Notes under the pieces: generated by a model | Seen by the model: only the letters and a program-made list of their open reading frames with translations | Database searches by the model: none | What the model was told of the DNA's origin: nothing | From: Euborellia annulipes | Taxonomy: Eukaryota; Arthropoda; Insecta; Dermaptera; Anisolabididae | Length of the DNA: 64,000 bases | Assembly (NCBI GenBank): GCA_023213315.1 | Contig: JAKCPI010027472.1 | Coordinates: 47,396-111,395, forward strand | Direction: 5' to 3' | Position numbers and translations under genes: made by a program | Part shown: positions 12,103 to 24,700 of the stretch, in pieces | Layout of the letters: each line of letters begins with the position of its first letter | Numbering within the stretch: position 1 is the first letter of the stretch

Positions 12103-12845
12103 TCACATTTGTAAAATTCAAAATTTATTATCTACTTTTCAATCAGTTTCTTTGCACAAAGGATGCCTCACTATGATTAAGGCCGCCTTATTAATTTTAT
12201 CAACTCTAGAGAATGAGTCATTTAAATAACACAAAGTTAAAAACCTAAAAAAAATTGTGTATTCTATTTATTTATGATAAAATCTGTGAAAACTTTTATT
12301 CTAAAAGTAATGAAACTCTTTTTTTTTTAAGTTAGCCTTTTTGCACCTAAAATTCGTGATTTCCTAAAATTAAGATTTGATTTGTTATAATAAATAAATT
12401 TCACAACATATCTAGCTGGTAAATATATAAATATGTATTAATACATATATATTTATATATTATCCGTTTTAAATGAATTGGGACGGTTCTTATTGAAAAT
12501 ATTGTTATATATATATTCACAAAGGAATTTGAAATAATTTAATGAATATCTGACAAAATTTAAAAAAATTATTATACCCTTTAAAATTCATTATAACGGA
12601 TGATATATATATATAATAATTAATAATCTTTATAGGTAGGCTAAATACCTTTAGAATTCATTAAAAACTTTAAATAATTTAATCTAGTTTAATGATTATC
12701 GAAATGTATCGAAATAAAAAGATGATACATTTTTTTTTAATTTTTATATTATTATTTAAATGAACAAATTGACGATAATCATCGTACAAGCATATTTAGA
12801 CCCAAATATCAAGGTTAAAAAAAAAAATAAGCATTCGAAATGATT
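12103..12845. other. 3' flank of the USP2-like gene
   Basis: AT-rich, with TATATA runs around 12430-12460 and 12605-12620. No canonical minus-strand AATAAA was found close after the stop codon, so the mRNA end is not placed. Confidence 0.4.
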
Positions 12846-15800
12846 TTAAGAATTCTCATAAAATAAAACATAAGCTTCGCTCGAAACAAGGTTGGGGCTG
12901 CTTATGTTCGACACCCTGGAACAAATTAGAAAAAAATTTCAATTTTTACATGTAAAAAAAGAAATTATAATTCATATATAATTTGAGAAAATTAAAGTCA
13001 GAAAGTTGGACTTTTCATTTATTATTAAAAAAAAAAAAAAAAACCTAATAAAATTCAAAGACAATGTGGAGGAAGGCCGTAATACAGATTAAAGACGAAA
13101 TGAAAAAAGACTTCTTCGGCCCGAATTATTTATTTTTCCTCTGTCGACGTTTCGGGGACTAAAAGTCACCCATCTTCAGGACCTACATTACAAACAATAC
13201 ATATAATATGTATTGTAATTGTATATTTCCTGAGCCACCATCAGAGTTAATGCAAGGCTGCCATATATATATGTCCGCCATATATATATGCGCGTCCCTC
13301 TCAGTATAACGTCACAAGATGTCACCGAGTGGGGGGGAGATCACAACAACTTACATAACAACTGAAGGAGGCAGAGAAAATAATTTTTTAACACCTTTGT
13401 AAGTAAATTTATAATGTCTTTCTGTCTGTTGAGCGTGTTTGATGTGTGTTATATATTAAAAAAATAATAATAATAGTGATAATCCTGATTATATGTATTG
13501 TTTGTAATGTAGGTCCTGAAGATGGGTGACGTTTAGTCCCCGAAACGTCGACAGAGGAAAAATAAATAATTCGGGCCGATAGAAGTCTTGTTTCATTTCG
13601 TCTTTAATCTACTAAAATTAGTTTAAAATCTAAAAAGAACATCTTGCAATTAATTAAAAGAAGTTTACCTGGAATCGTTGTACGAGTTCCATTCTCCATT
13701 ATATGGATGTTTACACATGGCTGTGTAATGGCCGGAGAAGGGTGTCCCTGAATGATTAGCGATTCCATATAAATTATATCGGCAGGCTTCACCACGACTA
13801 GCTGCATAAGAGCTTAAGTCTAAACCCTTAATCGGAAAATCAATGGTTACATTTAATTTTCCTCTGAATCGCTCGTTGGGGCTGAAACGCTTAAGATCTG
13901 AAGATTCATTAAAGAAATATTTTAAATAATAACAGAGAAGAATTTTTATTATTATTACATTAGAATTGATATCTATGAAAACATACAATTAATATTTATT
14001 ATCAGACAAAAAAATTAGATAGTGTCGGGAGTTGAACCACGGATCTGCTGATTTATATTCGGCTTGCCCTACCACTAGACCAGACCACCTTTGTGAGAAT
14101 TTCTATTGAGAAATTCATCTACACTGCGCATCAAAAAAAAAAAAAAAAAAGGTAAACACTTTGTTTCTTCTTCAGAAGATCTTTTGTAATCTATCTTAAT
14201 GATACTGTAATGTATTTAATCATTTAATATGAAATATCTTATACATTTCTAAGTCAAATCCATATCATTTTAATATCGTATCATTGAGGTAGTTTAGAAC
14301 AAGTCTTCTTAAGAACTTAAGAAGAAACAAAATGTTACATTTTTTTGACGCGCAATGTAGAATGGTGAAATTTGTAATTTCGATATTTCTCACGATGAAA
14401 AAATTAGCGTGGTAATAAATTCAAATAGTGCTGTGTTAGTAGTAGGGCATACAAATAAAAAATTGGCAGATCCGCGGTTCGATGTCCGGTCGTCCGTACT
14501 TTTCAGTTCAGAAAAAAATAAAAATATAATTAAAAAAATGAAATTAATTTATGAATCAATTCTACTTATCAAATTAATTTTATAAAGTGTAAAGAATGTT
14601 TATAAAGGATACGTAAAACCAAAATCCTTGGAAAGCGTTGAATTGAAAAACTCTTAGTGCATTTTCTTCGGATTCTACATTTAGCGCAAGTCTGTAAAAA
14701 AGGCAAATGTTAGAAAAAAAATTAAAAACAAAAATTGTACACTCGGAGCCACAAGTGTTCGAGAATTGAGCCTAGAGGTTAGTCAACCAAACCAATATTT
14801 TAAAAATAAATAAATCATATCTAACTGAAGGAGCAAAGTGACTTTTAACAATACAAAGCATTTTGGTTGCCTAAGCTCAAGACTCCATTCTTGAGCACAT
14901 CAGGCGCATTGTGGCGCCGACAGGACAGTGTACAAAGCATTGAAAAATTTTTCAATCCCTTTTCCCATGAAATTCAACTTGAAAACGTACCGGTTTTTCA
15001 TCCCCATCTAAAATCTCTTCTTTAGTGAAATGGTCAAGACACTGTTGCAGGCGAATTTGGCCAGTTCTTGATGGTATTGGGAGAGAGAGATCCCAAAATG
15101 GGTCAAAGGTTACAGAGGTATGTCCACAATATGTACAACGCAGAGTTGACTTTAACTGACCAACAAAAATCTCGACAATTTTACTATTGTCCATGGCGAG
15201 GTATCTCTTCCAAGATTCAGTTGCTTTAGAATCATCACTAGAAAAAAAATCTCTATTCAAGGAAATGCAACTCATGAAGAATAATAAATTCGTACCTTAA
15301 AGAATCATCAATTTCAGTTACATTAGGTTTAGGGCGTTGAATTATACGATTTACATCTTCATGCAATCCTTCCAATAAATATCTCAAGAATTCTTGGGCA
15401 TCTTGTTGGTTATAACCCATGAATCGTGGTGCAAATCTTTGAATTTGGGTTTTTAGGCCAGTGGGTGTCACACATCGTGAGGAGAATCGAGAATTCGAAT
15501 TTGGTTCCCAGAGTTCGTTGATTACATTACTGAAAGCTGTGTGAATCAAAGAGAAAAAACATTTTATATTTTTTTTCCATTTTGTTAATAAGAAATAGAA
15601 AAACTAAAAAAAAGGATTCTATATATTTTTTTAAACATATATATATTGATTGTGCTGTTCCAGTTTTTTAGCCACCTAAAAATTTCTGAGAGAAATGCCA
15701 AATAATATTTTTGAAATTCAAATTTGGAAAATGATGATCCAATTTTTGGACCAACACTCCAAAAATTCCTACTTCCTTTCATTCCAAACATAGAAATTTT

Positions 15801-18793
15801 CCAATTCTAATTTTTAAAAATAAGGAATTCAAGAAACGGAAGGGGCGGCAACGGCATAACATATTTATTTAAATAATAATAAATTCATAAAATAGCCGAA
15901 AAAAAAAATAGATAGAGCCGGGAGTAGAACCAATTATTTGTACAAAGTTACGGAGAAATATGTAATCCCAATTCGCATTTTAATAGCCGAGTGCGGTACT
16001 GTGTTCTAGTGGTAGGTCATGCCAAGAACAAATTAGCATATCTACGGTTCGGTTCCTGGCGGTATCTAGTTTTTCCAGCTGTTTGAGTTAAGAGGAAATA
16101 GGAGCTAAAACTGTTCTTATATTATTGCTAAGAGATGGCGTTAAGATCGTGCTTAGCCAATCACAGAGTAGGTTGTAGAGAATGGACGTCAGTCATTTTT
16201 TAAAATAATTTATTTATTTATTTAATTACCTCTTATTAGGTTTCCCTTCATGCTAGAATTTATTGTATTAAGGTCATGTTGGTATCGGTTATCTAGTAAA
16301 TATTCAAGAAGAGGTCGAGTGTTACTCAAACACTGAACGACACAATTCATAAAGCACTGAAAAAATTTAAATTAATATAAATAAAATGGCATAAAAAAAG
16401 ATGTTGAGGGGCTTATAATTTTAAATGTTCCTATCCCTTGGAGGAGAGTTATTGTAGAGATCTTGCTTCATGGTTTTAATGGTCAGAAATTCGCTTCTCG
16501 CCTAGAGTGATGAAATTTAATTTAATTATTAATTAAATGAAAGGAGACAATTAAAAATAATTTTTAATCATGGATTATTTAGAATGAGATTATTTTGAAA
16601 AAAATCATTACCGTATTGCCGATGTTTCTCAGGCCCACTAAACCTGCATGGACTAGGTCTGGGTGGGCATGAAGATGGTTATACATTCTTCCTGGTGATC
16701 CCTAAAAATATTTTTAAAAATTATATATAAAATAACAAATATGCAAATAAAGATACATTTATATAATTATAATGATATTTAATTTTATCATACTCATGTG
16801 CTTTAAAAATCTTGCCTGCTTTCCATAAGTGAATGAATAGTATAGTATTATATTTCACTATAATAGCCAAAAAAGATTTAGTTGCCAATCTTTCTTTCAC
16901 AATTTTTGAATGAAATTAAATTTAAAATTGAGCGCTAATAATTAAACACTTATGGAAAATGTGTGACGGACATCTGTGTTAAAAAAAAAAAAAATGCAAT
17001 TGGGCAAGATTTATTATTTTTAGGTAAAAATGTTTTATAAATATGCAAAAGTCACCCTGAAAAATTAATGAAAAGACATTAAAAGATGAGTATGGAGTGT
17101 CGTTAAATAAAGTTTGAAGAAGGTATTTATAGAATGCAAATCACAAACCAGGGTCGACGTTTCGGTCACATTTAGGGCCAAGTCATGGGTCGACAAATTG
17201 ATCCTCGTTTGGTTATTTTGGATAATAGATATAACATATTTATGCTAAAGTCTGAATAAAATGGTGTATGTACCATGGAGAGAATTTAGAATTTTATTTA
17301 AAAATTCTCTGAAGAAAAGGTTCTTAGAGAAAAAAAAGAGAAAATACAATAAGTATTATTTAAAGAGTGAGTTTAAAATTTAAATAGACATGATATTCTT
17401 TTTTTTTTCTTACTCCGAGTACAAATTGGAGGATCCGTGGTTCAATTCATAAACCAAATTATTCATTTATTCATAAATCAAATGTAATAAAAAATATCAT
17501 TCGCTCTCTGTCCATGGTATGATAATAATAAAATTTGAGGCATTATTATGATTGAGCAATTGTGTATGCCCAATATAACTTGGCGAGAATTATTAAATAT
17601 TTTTTCAGACATTAACCTGGCCCTGAAGATGGTCCCATATGGGACCGAAACGTCGGCCCTGGTTTGAATAAATTGAAATATAACTAGCTGCTTGCTCATT
17701 CTTTCTACCTATTTGAATATCAATACTCAGCTATATACCTCCTTCAAATAAATCATATTTGAGGAGATAAAAACGGAGAAATAATTTTAAAAGACCATTT
17801 AGTAGAGGTAGATAGATGAATTTTGTATTTTTGGATAAACTTAAAAAATTGCGTTATTTTTTAAGCTATTAATTTCAAACAAAAATCAAAATAACATTCA
17901 TAAAATATTCTAAATTTTATACTTAGAGCATATTTGGACCTTGTTATGCAATGGTATGTCAAAGATCAAACATCGAGTTTTGAGAAAATCAACAATAAAG
18001 CTTTTTGTTTACATTGGATTATATATAATTTTTCTTGTCAATTGTGCAAGTAACATTAAATATAAATTTTTTTAGGACATATTTCATAAAAAATACTATT
18101 AATTAAAGCATTTGAAACAATATTCCGTGCTCAACTCAATTTTGAATTTTTTGGTCTTTGACACACCATTGCATAACAGGGTCCATTTAAGCTTCAAACG
18201 TGTAGAAAAAACCAATTCATCTTTCTGACTTTACAAAATGGCCTCTCAAAATTTAAACATAAATAATTTAATCCGCGTTTTCAACTCTTGAAATATGAGG
18301 TAACATTTTGGGAAAACAAAAAAAAAAAAAAAATCTGAAAAATAGTCTTTTTTTAAATGATGACCCGAATACGAAGAAGAGTCAAATTCAATGTCCCTTC
18401 CACTTTTTCGGCCTTTTATTTGAATTTTTTTTTAATTTTAAAATTTTAGTACAATAATCAGAAAAGGCCTTAGAGGAGAAAAACTTTATAACTTTCTATA
18501 CTTACTATAAATATTTCGAAATAAAGGTTACGTTATATTTTACATATTTAATGCAATTTATTCAATATGATAAGATTTTAAAATGGGATTGATTAATTTT
18601 TTCTAAAAAGAAAAATTGGAAAAAAAAAACAAAATTGTTTTATTTCGAAATATTTTATATCTGAAATGATAATATTTTATTAAATAACCTGAGGAAGGGA
18701 TGGATAAAAGGCAGGCTCTGCACGACCGTTATAAGGTGTCGGTTCATCTACTCTATCCATCAAACACATCGCAATAGGGAATGGGGGCTCTTC
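12846..18793 (-). CDS. USP2: USP2-like shared catalytic exons 5-12
   Basis: Eight exons (18689-18793, 16612-16701, 16230-16356, 15296-15536, 14991-15237, 14613-14691, 13669-13897, 12846-12915) common to all predicted isoforms. They encode residues 229-623 of the long form: a linker (EEPPFPIAMC onwards) and the whole USP fold. The nucleophile Cys is the first codon of the exon starting at 16356. FVGQLKSTLRCTYCGH and DPFWDLSLPIP mark the fingers/palm. The terminal exon is only 70 nt and encodes the last 23 residues before TAA (12846-12848). Introns of 54 bases (15238-15295) to about 2 kb separate them; several hold fold-back repeats. Confidence 0.95.
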
Positions 18794-21700
18794 CTGAAAT
18801 AAATAAATAATTATAATGTAGTTTTTAAAATTAAACAAAAATCCATCAATAAAATAAATAAAGGAACGTTAGATTCATTCATTGAATTTTTTTCAACATT
18901 TATAATTTATAAATTTATACATTATAAATATGAAATTATATATATATCATCGGGTTCATGAAGAAAATTCATATAATATTCATATGTCATTTGAGATTAA
19001 AGTTTTGTCTTTTAATAAAATTACAATTCACAGGCTTTGTCTCAAAGTGAAACATAATATAAATCAGAAGTAGGTATAATAATAATAAAAATAATTTAAT
19101 TTGTTCCTTGAGACATACAAGTATGTATGGAACTCGTTAAATACATCAAATATAACAGAATTCACTGACTTCCCCACCCCTGGTCATAATATAAATAAAT
19201 CATTTAATTGAGTTTGAGCATCTCACATTCCACCATTTTGACTTATATTTGACGAATCTCTTAAAAACTATCCCATCTCGCTTGAAATTGAAAAATTTTT
19301 TTATAAAATTTATATTAAAATAATATTTTTATTTGTCGATTAAATAAATGAAATAATAAATACAATGTATTACATAAAATAAATAAAATGATTAATTTTA
19401 ATCGCGATATTTTATTTAATAATAAAATTTATTATTAAATAAATTTTTTTTTTTTTAAGTATTTGAGAATCAAATTTTATATTCAACTATTTGATTCGCT
19501 TTTCCTCCTCTAACACAATATTCATAATTTATAAAAAAAAAATATAATATACAAAATTTTGAATTAGTATTTTCAATTAGAAAAACAAAATATAAGAGTA
19601 CCTCATTTTTTGGAGTTTGTGATTCCGTTAATTCGTTTTGACAATTACGTATAGAATCGCTTAAATGAATAAGAAAGTCTTGGTAAAATATGTCAAAAAA
19701 GTTATTAGGGCGTTTTTTTGACATGATGGCGAAAGAGTAGGTAAAATTTTGTGAAGGAAATTTTAAGGGAGCCTGGTCGTATTTGGAGAAGCAAAGAAAC
19801 AGAGAAGCCAATTGCTCTTTAGTAGAGAAGACTAACGCTTTCGAAACCCACTCTGATGGAGAATTTGAAAATTAAATAAAATTTTTTTAATATTTACAAA
19901 ATTATAATTAAAAATGTTTTAAATAAGTATTGGAAAATAGATAAAGCGTTTTTATATATTTAAGCAAAAAGCAAATTATTATTTAAACTTAAAAGAAAAA
20001 AAAATTAATTTTTACTTTTTTTTTAAAGGAAGTTTGCCATCAGCCATTTTTGACACCTATATAATTTGATTCTAATAAGCTTAAATAAAAGAAAAATATA
20101 TATATATATATATATATATAAATTTATAACAAAATAATAATATAAACAATTTTAAATATGCAATTATTTTTATTTTTAAGTTTTAGAAAAAATTTATAAA
20201 TTTAAACAATTAAATAATAATCAAATAAAAACGGGGTCTAAATGGCGTCCGATGAAAAAAAAAAAAAAAAAAAACATTTATCTGAATGAACAATATATAA
20301 TTTTATAAAATTAAATGAAAAATATACCTCTTCTGAATAATCATGTGGAGAAAAGATTCCATCATTTTCTAATATGAGATAATATTCATAATAGGGGTCG
20401 GTTATACTACGGCAGAAATCCTCGAAAAATCTTTCAAACAAACTAGGTTTTTTGTCAAGCATGATTCAGAGGCGTACCGAGGCAGTTGGGGGCCTGGGGC
20501 GGAACTAGAAGAGGGGGCCTTATATTGAATTTTTTTTTTTTTGGGGGGGGTGGTCATCTTTAAATATCCCTCTCCTCCATACACAAAAACATTTTTAAAA
20601 TACCGTATATCCCTGAACCCCAAGGGGTAATTTTCATTAAATTTTCTTTTTTTTATCTAAATTTTCCCATTTTTACTTGAGCCCCAAGGGCCCTGGGACC
20701 TCTCAAAGAGAAATTTTCATTAAATTTTCTTTTTTTTATCTAAATTTTCCCATTTTTACTTGAGCCCCAAGGACCCCGAGGCCTTTCAAAGAGAAATTTT
20801 CATTAAATTTTCTTTTTTTTTATCTAAATTTTCCCATTTTTACTTGAGCCCCAAGGGCCCCGGGGCCTCTCAAAGAGAAATTTTCAATAAATTTTGTTTT
20901 TTTTATCTAAATTTTCCCATTTTTACTTGAGCCCCAAGGGCCCCGGGGCCTCTCAAAGACAAATTTTCAATAAATTTTGTTTTTTTTATCCAAATTTTCC
21001 CATTTTTACTTGAGCCCCAAGGGCCCGGGGCCTCTCAAAGAGAAATTTTCAATAAATTTTGTTTTTTTTTTATCTAAATTTTCCCATTTTTACTTGAGCC
21101 CTGAGGGCCCCGGGGCCTCTCAAAGAGAAATTTTCATTAAATTTTGTTTTTACTTGAGCCCTGAGGGTCTCGGGGGCCTCTCAAAGGGAAATTTTTATTA
21201 AATTTTCTTTTTTTTATCTAAATTTTCCCATTTTTACTTGAGCCCTGAGGGCCCCGGAGCCTTTCAAAGGGAAATTTTCATTAAATTTTTTTTTATAAAT
21301 ATATGGGGGCCTATGCCGGCTCGGGGCCTGGGGCGGACCGCCCCCTCGCCCCCCCTCGGTACGCCACTGCATGATTAAATTTTAAATACTTAAATTTAGC
21401 CAAGATGCTAACCAAAACTTTTGTGTGTGTGTGAAAATGTTGAAGTCAAACGAAATTTGTATGAGAAGCGAATACTAAGATATAAGATACTACACCATTA
21501 TTTATTTTAGTGGCCAATTTTAGAACTAAATTTAAAAAAAAAAATCATAAATTAAATGAAAAGAAAGAAATATGATTAAAATTTAGTTTTAAAAAAATAT
21601 TACATTTTAAATAATATAGTATCCGGTACAAAAAATAAAAGTAAAAATCTGTTATAATAATATTGAAATGACTGGAAAAAATACTGGATATGAAAAAGCA

Positions 21701-24700
21701 GGCAGCCAAAAATAAAAAACACTCGATACTCTGTGATCATGATGTTTCGGGTAAAATTTATTCAATCATCTTCAGTGAACAATTTTAATGAGAGAGAGTT
21801 AAGTCAGTATAATTAATTATACATTGATTATTTTGATAATATAATATAGGTTTGAAAATTTTTTTAATACGTTTTAATATTAAAAAAAAACGTTTTTAAA
21901 TATTAAAAAAATTTTCAAAATTTTTTTAATACTTTTAACAAGACATGTGAGTGTTTTTTATTGATGAGGCCAAACATCCCATGGCCCCCGGGAATCGAAC
22001 CCAGGATCTCCGCCTTTCCGGGGCATAGGCGTGCTATCCATTGCACCAGGCCACCGGACCCTCGACCTGCACCAATAAAACTCACTTCCCCTTATATGCA
22101 GTTAGTCGCGCAAGTTACTAACTCGTAACGAAAACGAGAAAAATATTTAGCTTTTTTTAATACGTTTTAATATTAAAAAAAAAAAAACGTTTTTAAATAT
22201 TAAAAAAATTTTGAAAATTTTTTTAATACGTTTTAATATTAAATATTAAAAAAAAAAAACGTTTTTAAATATTAAAAAAATTTTCAAACCTGTATTTATC
22301 ATCATATTATCAAAATAGAATACATAGAATCATAGGCGCGGAACTGGGGGCAGTTCCCCCCGGCATCCTCTAGGGGGGACAGGGGGGCAAAATTTTTCTT
22401 TATTTCATTTATTTTAAAAATGATATATTTTTACTCTTGAAAAATAAAATCTTCTAAATTAAAAAAATTAAAAGAGTAAGAAATTCATTTTTTTCCAGAT
22501 TTTTTTCAAAAATTTTTGATAAAATCAGTAGCAAATTTTTTAAAATTTTAATTTTATTAAAATTGTGATTTTATTTAAAATTTTTAAAGTTTTATAGTAG
22601 ATTTGTTTTTGTTTTAGTTTTATACTATTTGAACATGTTAAATTATTTTAATTTTAAAAAAAATTTTTGCCCCCCTGATTAAATCGTCCCCTGCATAGAA
22701 TAGCCAAATGTCATCTATGTATAATTATACTGACTTCATTAAAACTGTTCACAAAAGATATGGTGAATAAATTTTAAATTTTTTCTTGAATAAATTTTAC
22801 CCGAAACGTCTAAACGTTCACAGAGTGTTTTTTTATTATCGGCTGCCTGCATTTTTATTTCCTTCTGAAAAATATGTTAGTGTACAGAAAAGAAAATACA
22901 TACGGAGAAAATTTTATTTTTAATTTAAAATGTTTTAGGTTTCAATAAATTTGCAATATAAAGAAAAAAAAAGTTCTTTCTAAATACCTGGTGTTGATTA
23001 TTTAATTTATTAATTATGAAAAAATAAATAAAAATAGAGATTAGGTACCTCGGGTGCAATGATTGGCCTGCGAGGCATGAAAGTGCCACCATTTTCATGG
23101 AACATATACCTCACATCTGAGGGGTCATTTAAGCTCAAGATAAAATCTTCGAAAAACTTGTCGAAATAATTCGGTAATTTATCATCCCCATCCATGTTGA
23201 ACTAAAATTTTAAATATTTTTTTTTTGTTTTTTTTTTTTATTTAGAAATATCGAACGTAAGGAAGCAGCAGCGACCTCTAATACTCAATTGTGCTGAAGT
23301 TAAATGATAAGTTGACAAACTCCTTTATTTTTGTAATTCGGACTCGTGACATATTTGTGAACTAATTAATTGTTAATTTCATTATTTTTTTTTCTGTTTG
23401 ACAGCTAATTAAAAATAATTTGTCTTAAATGTCAGTACAACCTATATTTTCAAATTTTGAATAAATTTCTATTTGTGCTGTTTTTTGGGTAAAAAAAAAT
23501 CCAGAATTTTTAGAATTATAGGTCATTGGAAGTCAATATGGCGACTATATGACATTATATAATTATATTTGTTTGTTTGTTTTTTAGTTATTTAAAAGCA
23601 CGAAAAATTTTGTAATAAAATTTTCTTTAAAATTCCAGTCGAATTAAATTTTATACATAAAATGTGTTGAATGAACTGTCAGTGTCAAGAGTTGATAAAC
23701 AAGAAATGCGATCAGTGGCGTCATTTCAACTTTTAATTTTTTTTTTGGGTGGGGGGGGGCAAAAATTTTTTTCTTAAAATTTCCTTACAAATGGGTACTC
23801 AAATTTGACCAAAATATATTTAATTTTGTACAGTTTATATACTCGTAGATATATTTTGAAATATTTTATTTAAAGAATAATATAAAATTTTTTAAAAATC
23901 AGAGCCCTTGGGGTGGGGGGGTAATGCCCCCCCCCCAAATGACGCCACTGAATTTGACTACATTTATTTAAAAATAATTTTTTATAAAATTTAATAAAAA
24001 AAAAAAAACATTTTTATTACATTTAGATATTATTATTGTGTTTTTCTATAACAAAATATAAATAAAAAAAAATTATTTTGTTAAAATTGTTTTAATATAT
24101 TCATTAATTAGATGTTTTATTATAACCTTCGACGGACTTCGCGATTAGTCAGGAATGATCCGCTCCCTTCCAAAACAAACAGGATTACGTCCATGGGCGT
24201 AACTAGGGAATTTGGCTGGGGGGGGACATGGGACCAGTCATCCTCCGGGGGGCGGGGGCCCCCTAGTTACGCCCATGGGCCGCACACGTCACAAGCTTTA
24301 AGCCGGCCCTGAAACTAGTTCGTCCTCAGTGCTTTAGGATAAAGTAGTTGTGAAAAAATTAATAACTCAAAAAGTTATAGGAATTAGAGATGAAAATAAT
24401 TTTCCTCTAATCCCTAGAAGGTTCTCTTTGAGCATATAAAATTTTTCAACCGGAATAAACTCCAGCTTCCAGCTTAGGACAAAATTGTTTATCCTAGGAC
24501 AAACTAGTTCATCCTAAAAACAGTTTGGTCTTTAGCATATATAAATAATTACTATTATAAACAAAGAGACAGTATATAATTTATTATTAATTTTACGTAT
24601 ATATCTATAATAATGTAGTGCTGCATAATTAGTAGTATTTTTCCTGTCGTAAACTGTTTTAAAATAAAATAAAATAAAAAGCAAACGTGTGGGGTCGTAG

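Larger units (their letters stand above)
13088..13609. mobile_element. Fold-back element with hammerhead-like motifs in both arms
   Basis: Arms of about 125 bp (13088-13210 and 13485-13609) are almost perfect inverted repeats, lying in the intron before the last USP2 exon. Each arm holds CCTGAAGATGGGTGAC, a loop, GTCCCC, then GAAACGTCGAC (minus at 13141-13185, plus at 13514-13552). The loop region has a GC-rich patch near 13260-13345. No ORF inside. TTAAAGACG forms the outer tips. Confidence 0.8.
21700..22860. mobile_element. 1.1-kb fold-back element with nested insertions
   Basis: Arms at 21700-21830 and 22735-22860 are inverted copies (GCAGGCAGCC / GGCTGCCTGC, ACACTC, CCCGAAAC(A/G)TC, GTTCAC). 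The CTGAAGA...GAAAC motif is present but stem II is weak. Inside sit a tRNA-derived repeat (21945-22075), AT-rich inverted AATACGTTTTAATATTAAAA blocks (21870-22290) and a C/G-run element (22331-22700). Confidence 0.6.

Noticed and set aside
21975..22065. tRNA gene
   Set aside because: A- and B-box-like sequences are present, but the anticodon arm does not fold normally and the same body with an A-rich tail recurs at 63000-63125, so it is a tRNA-derived repeat.
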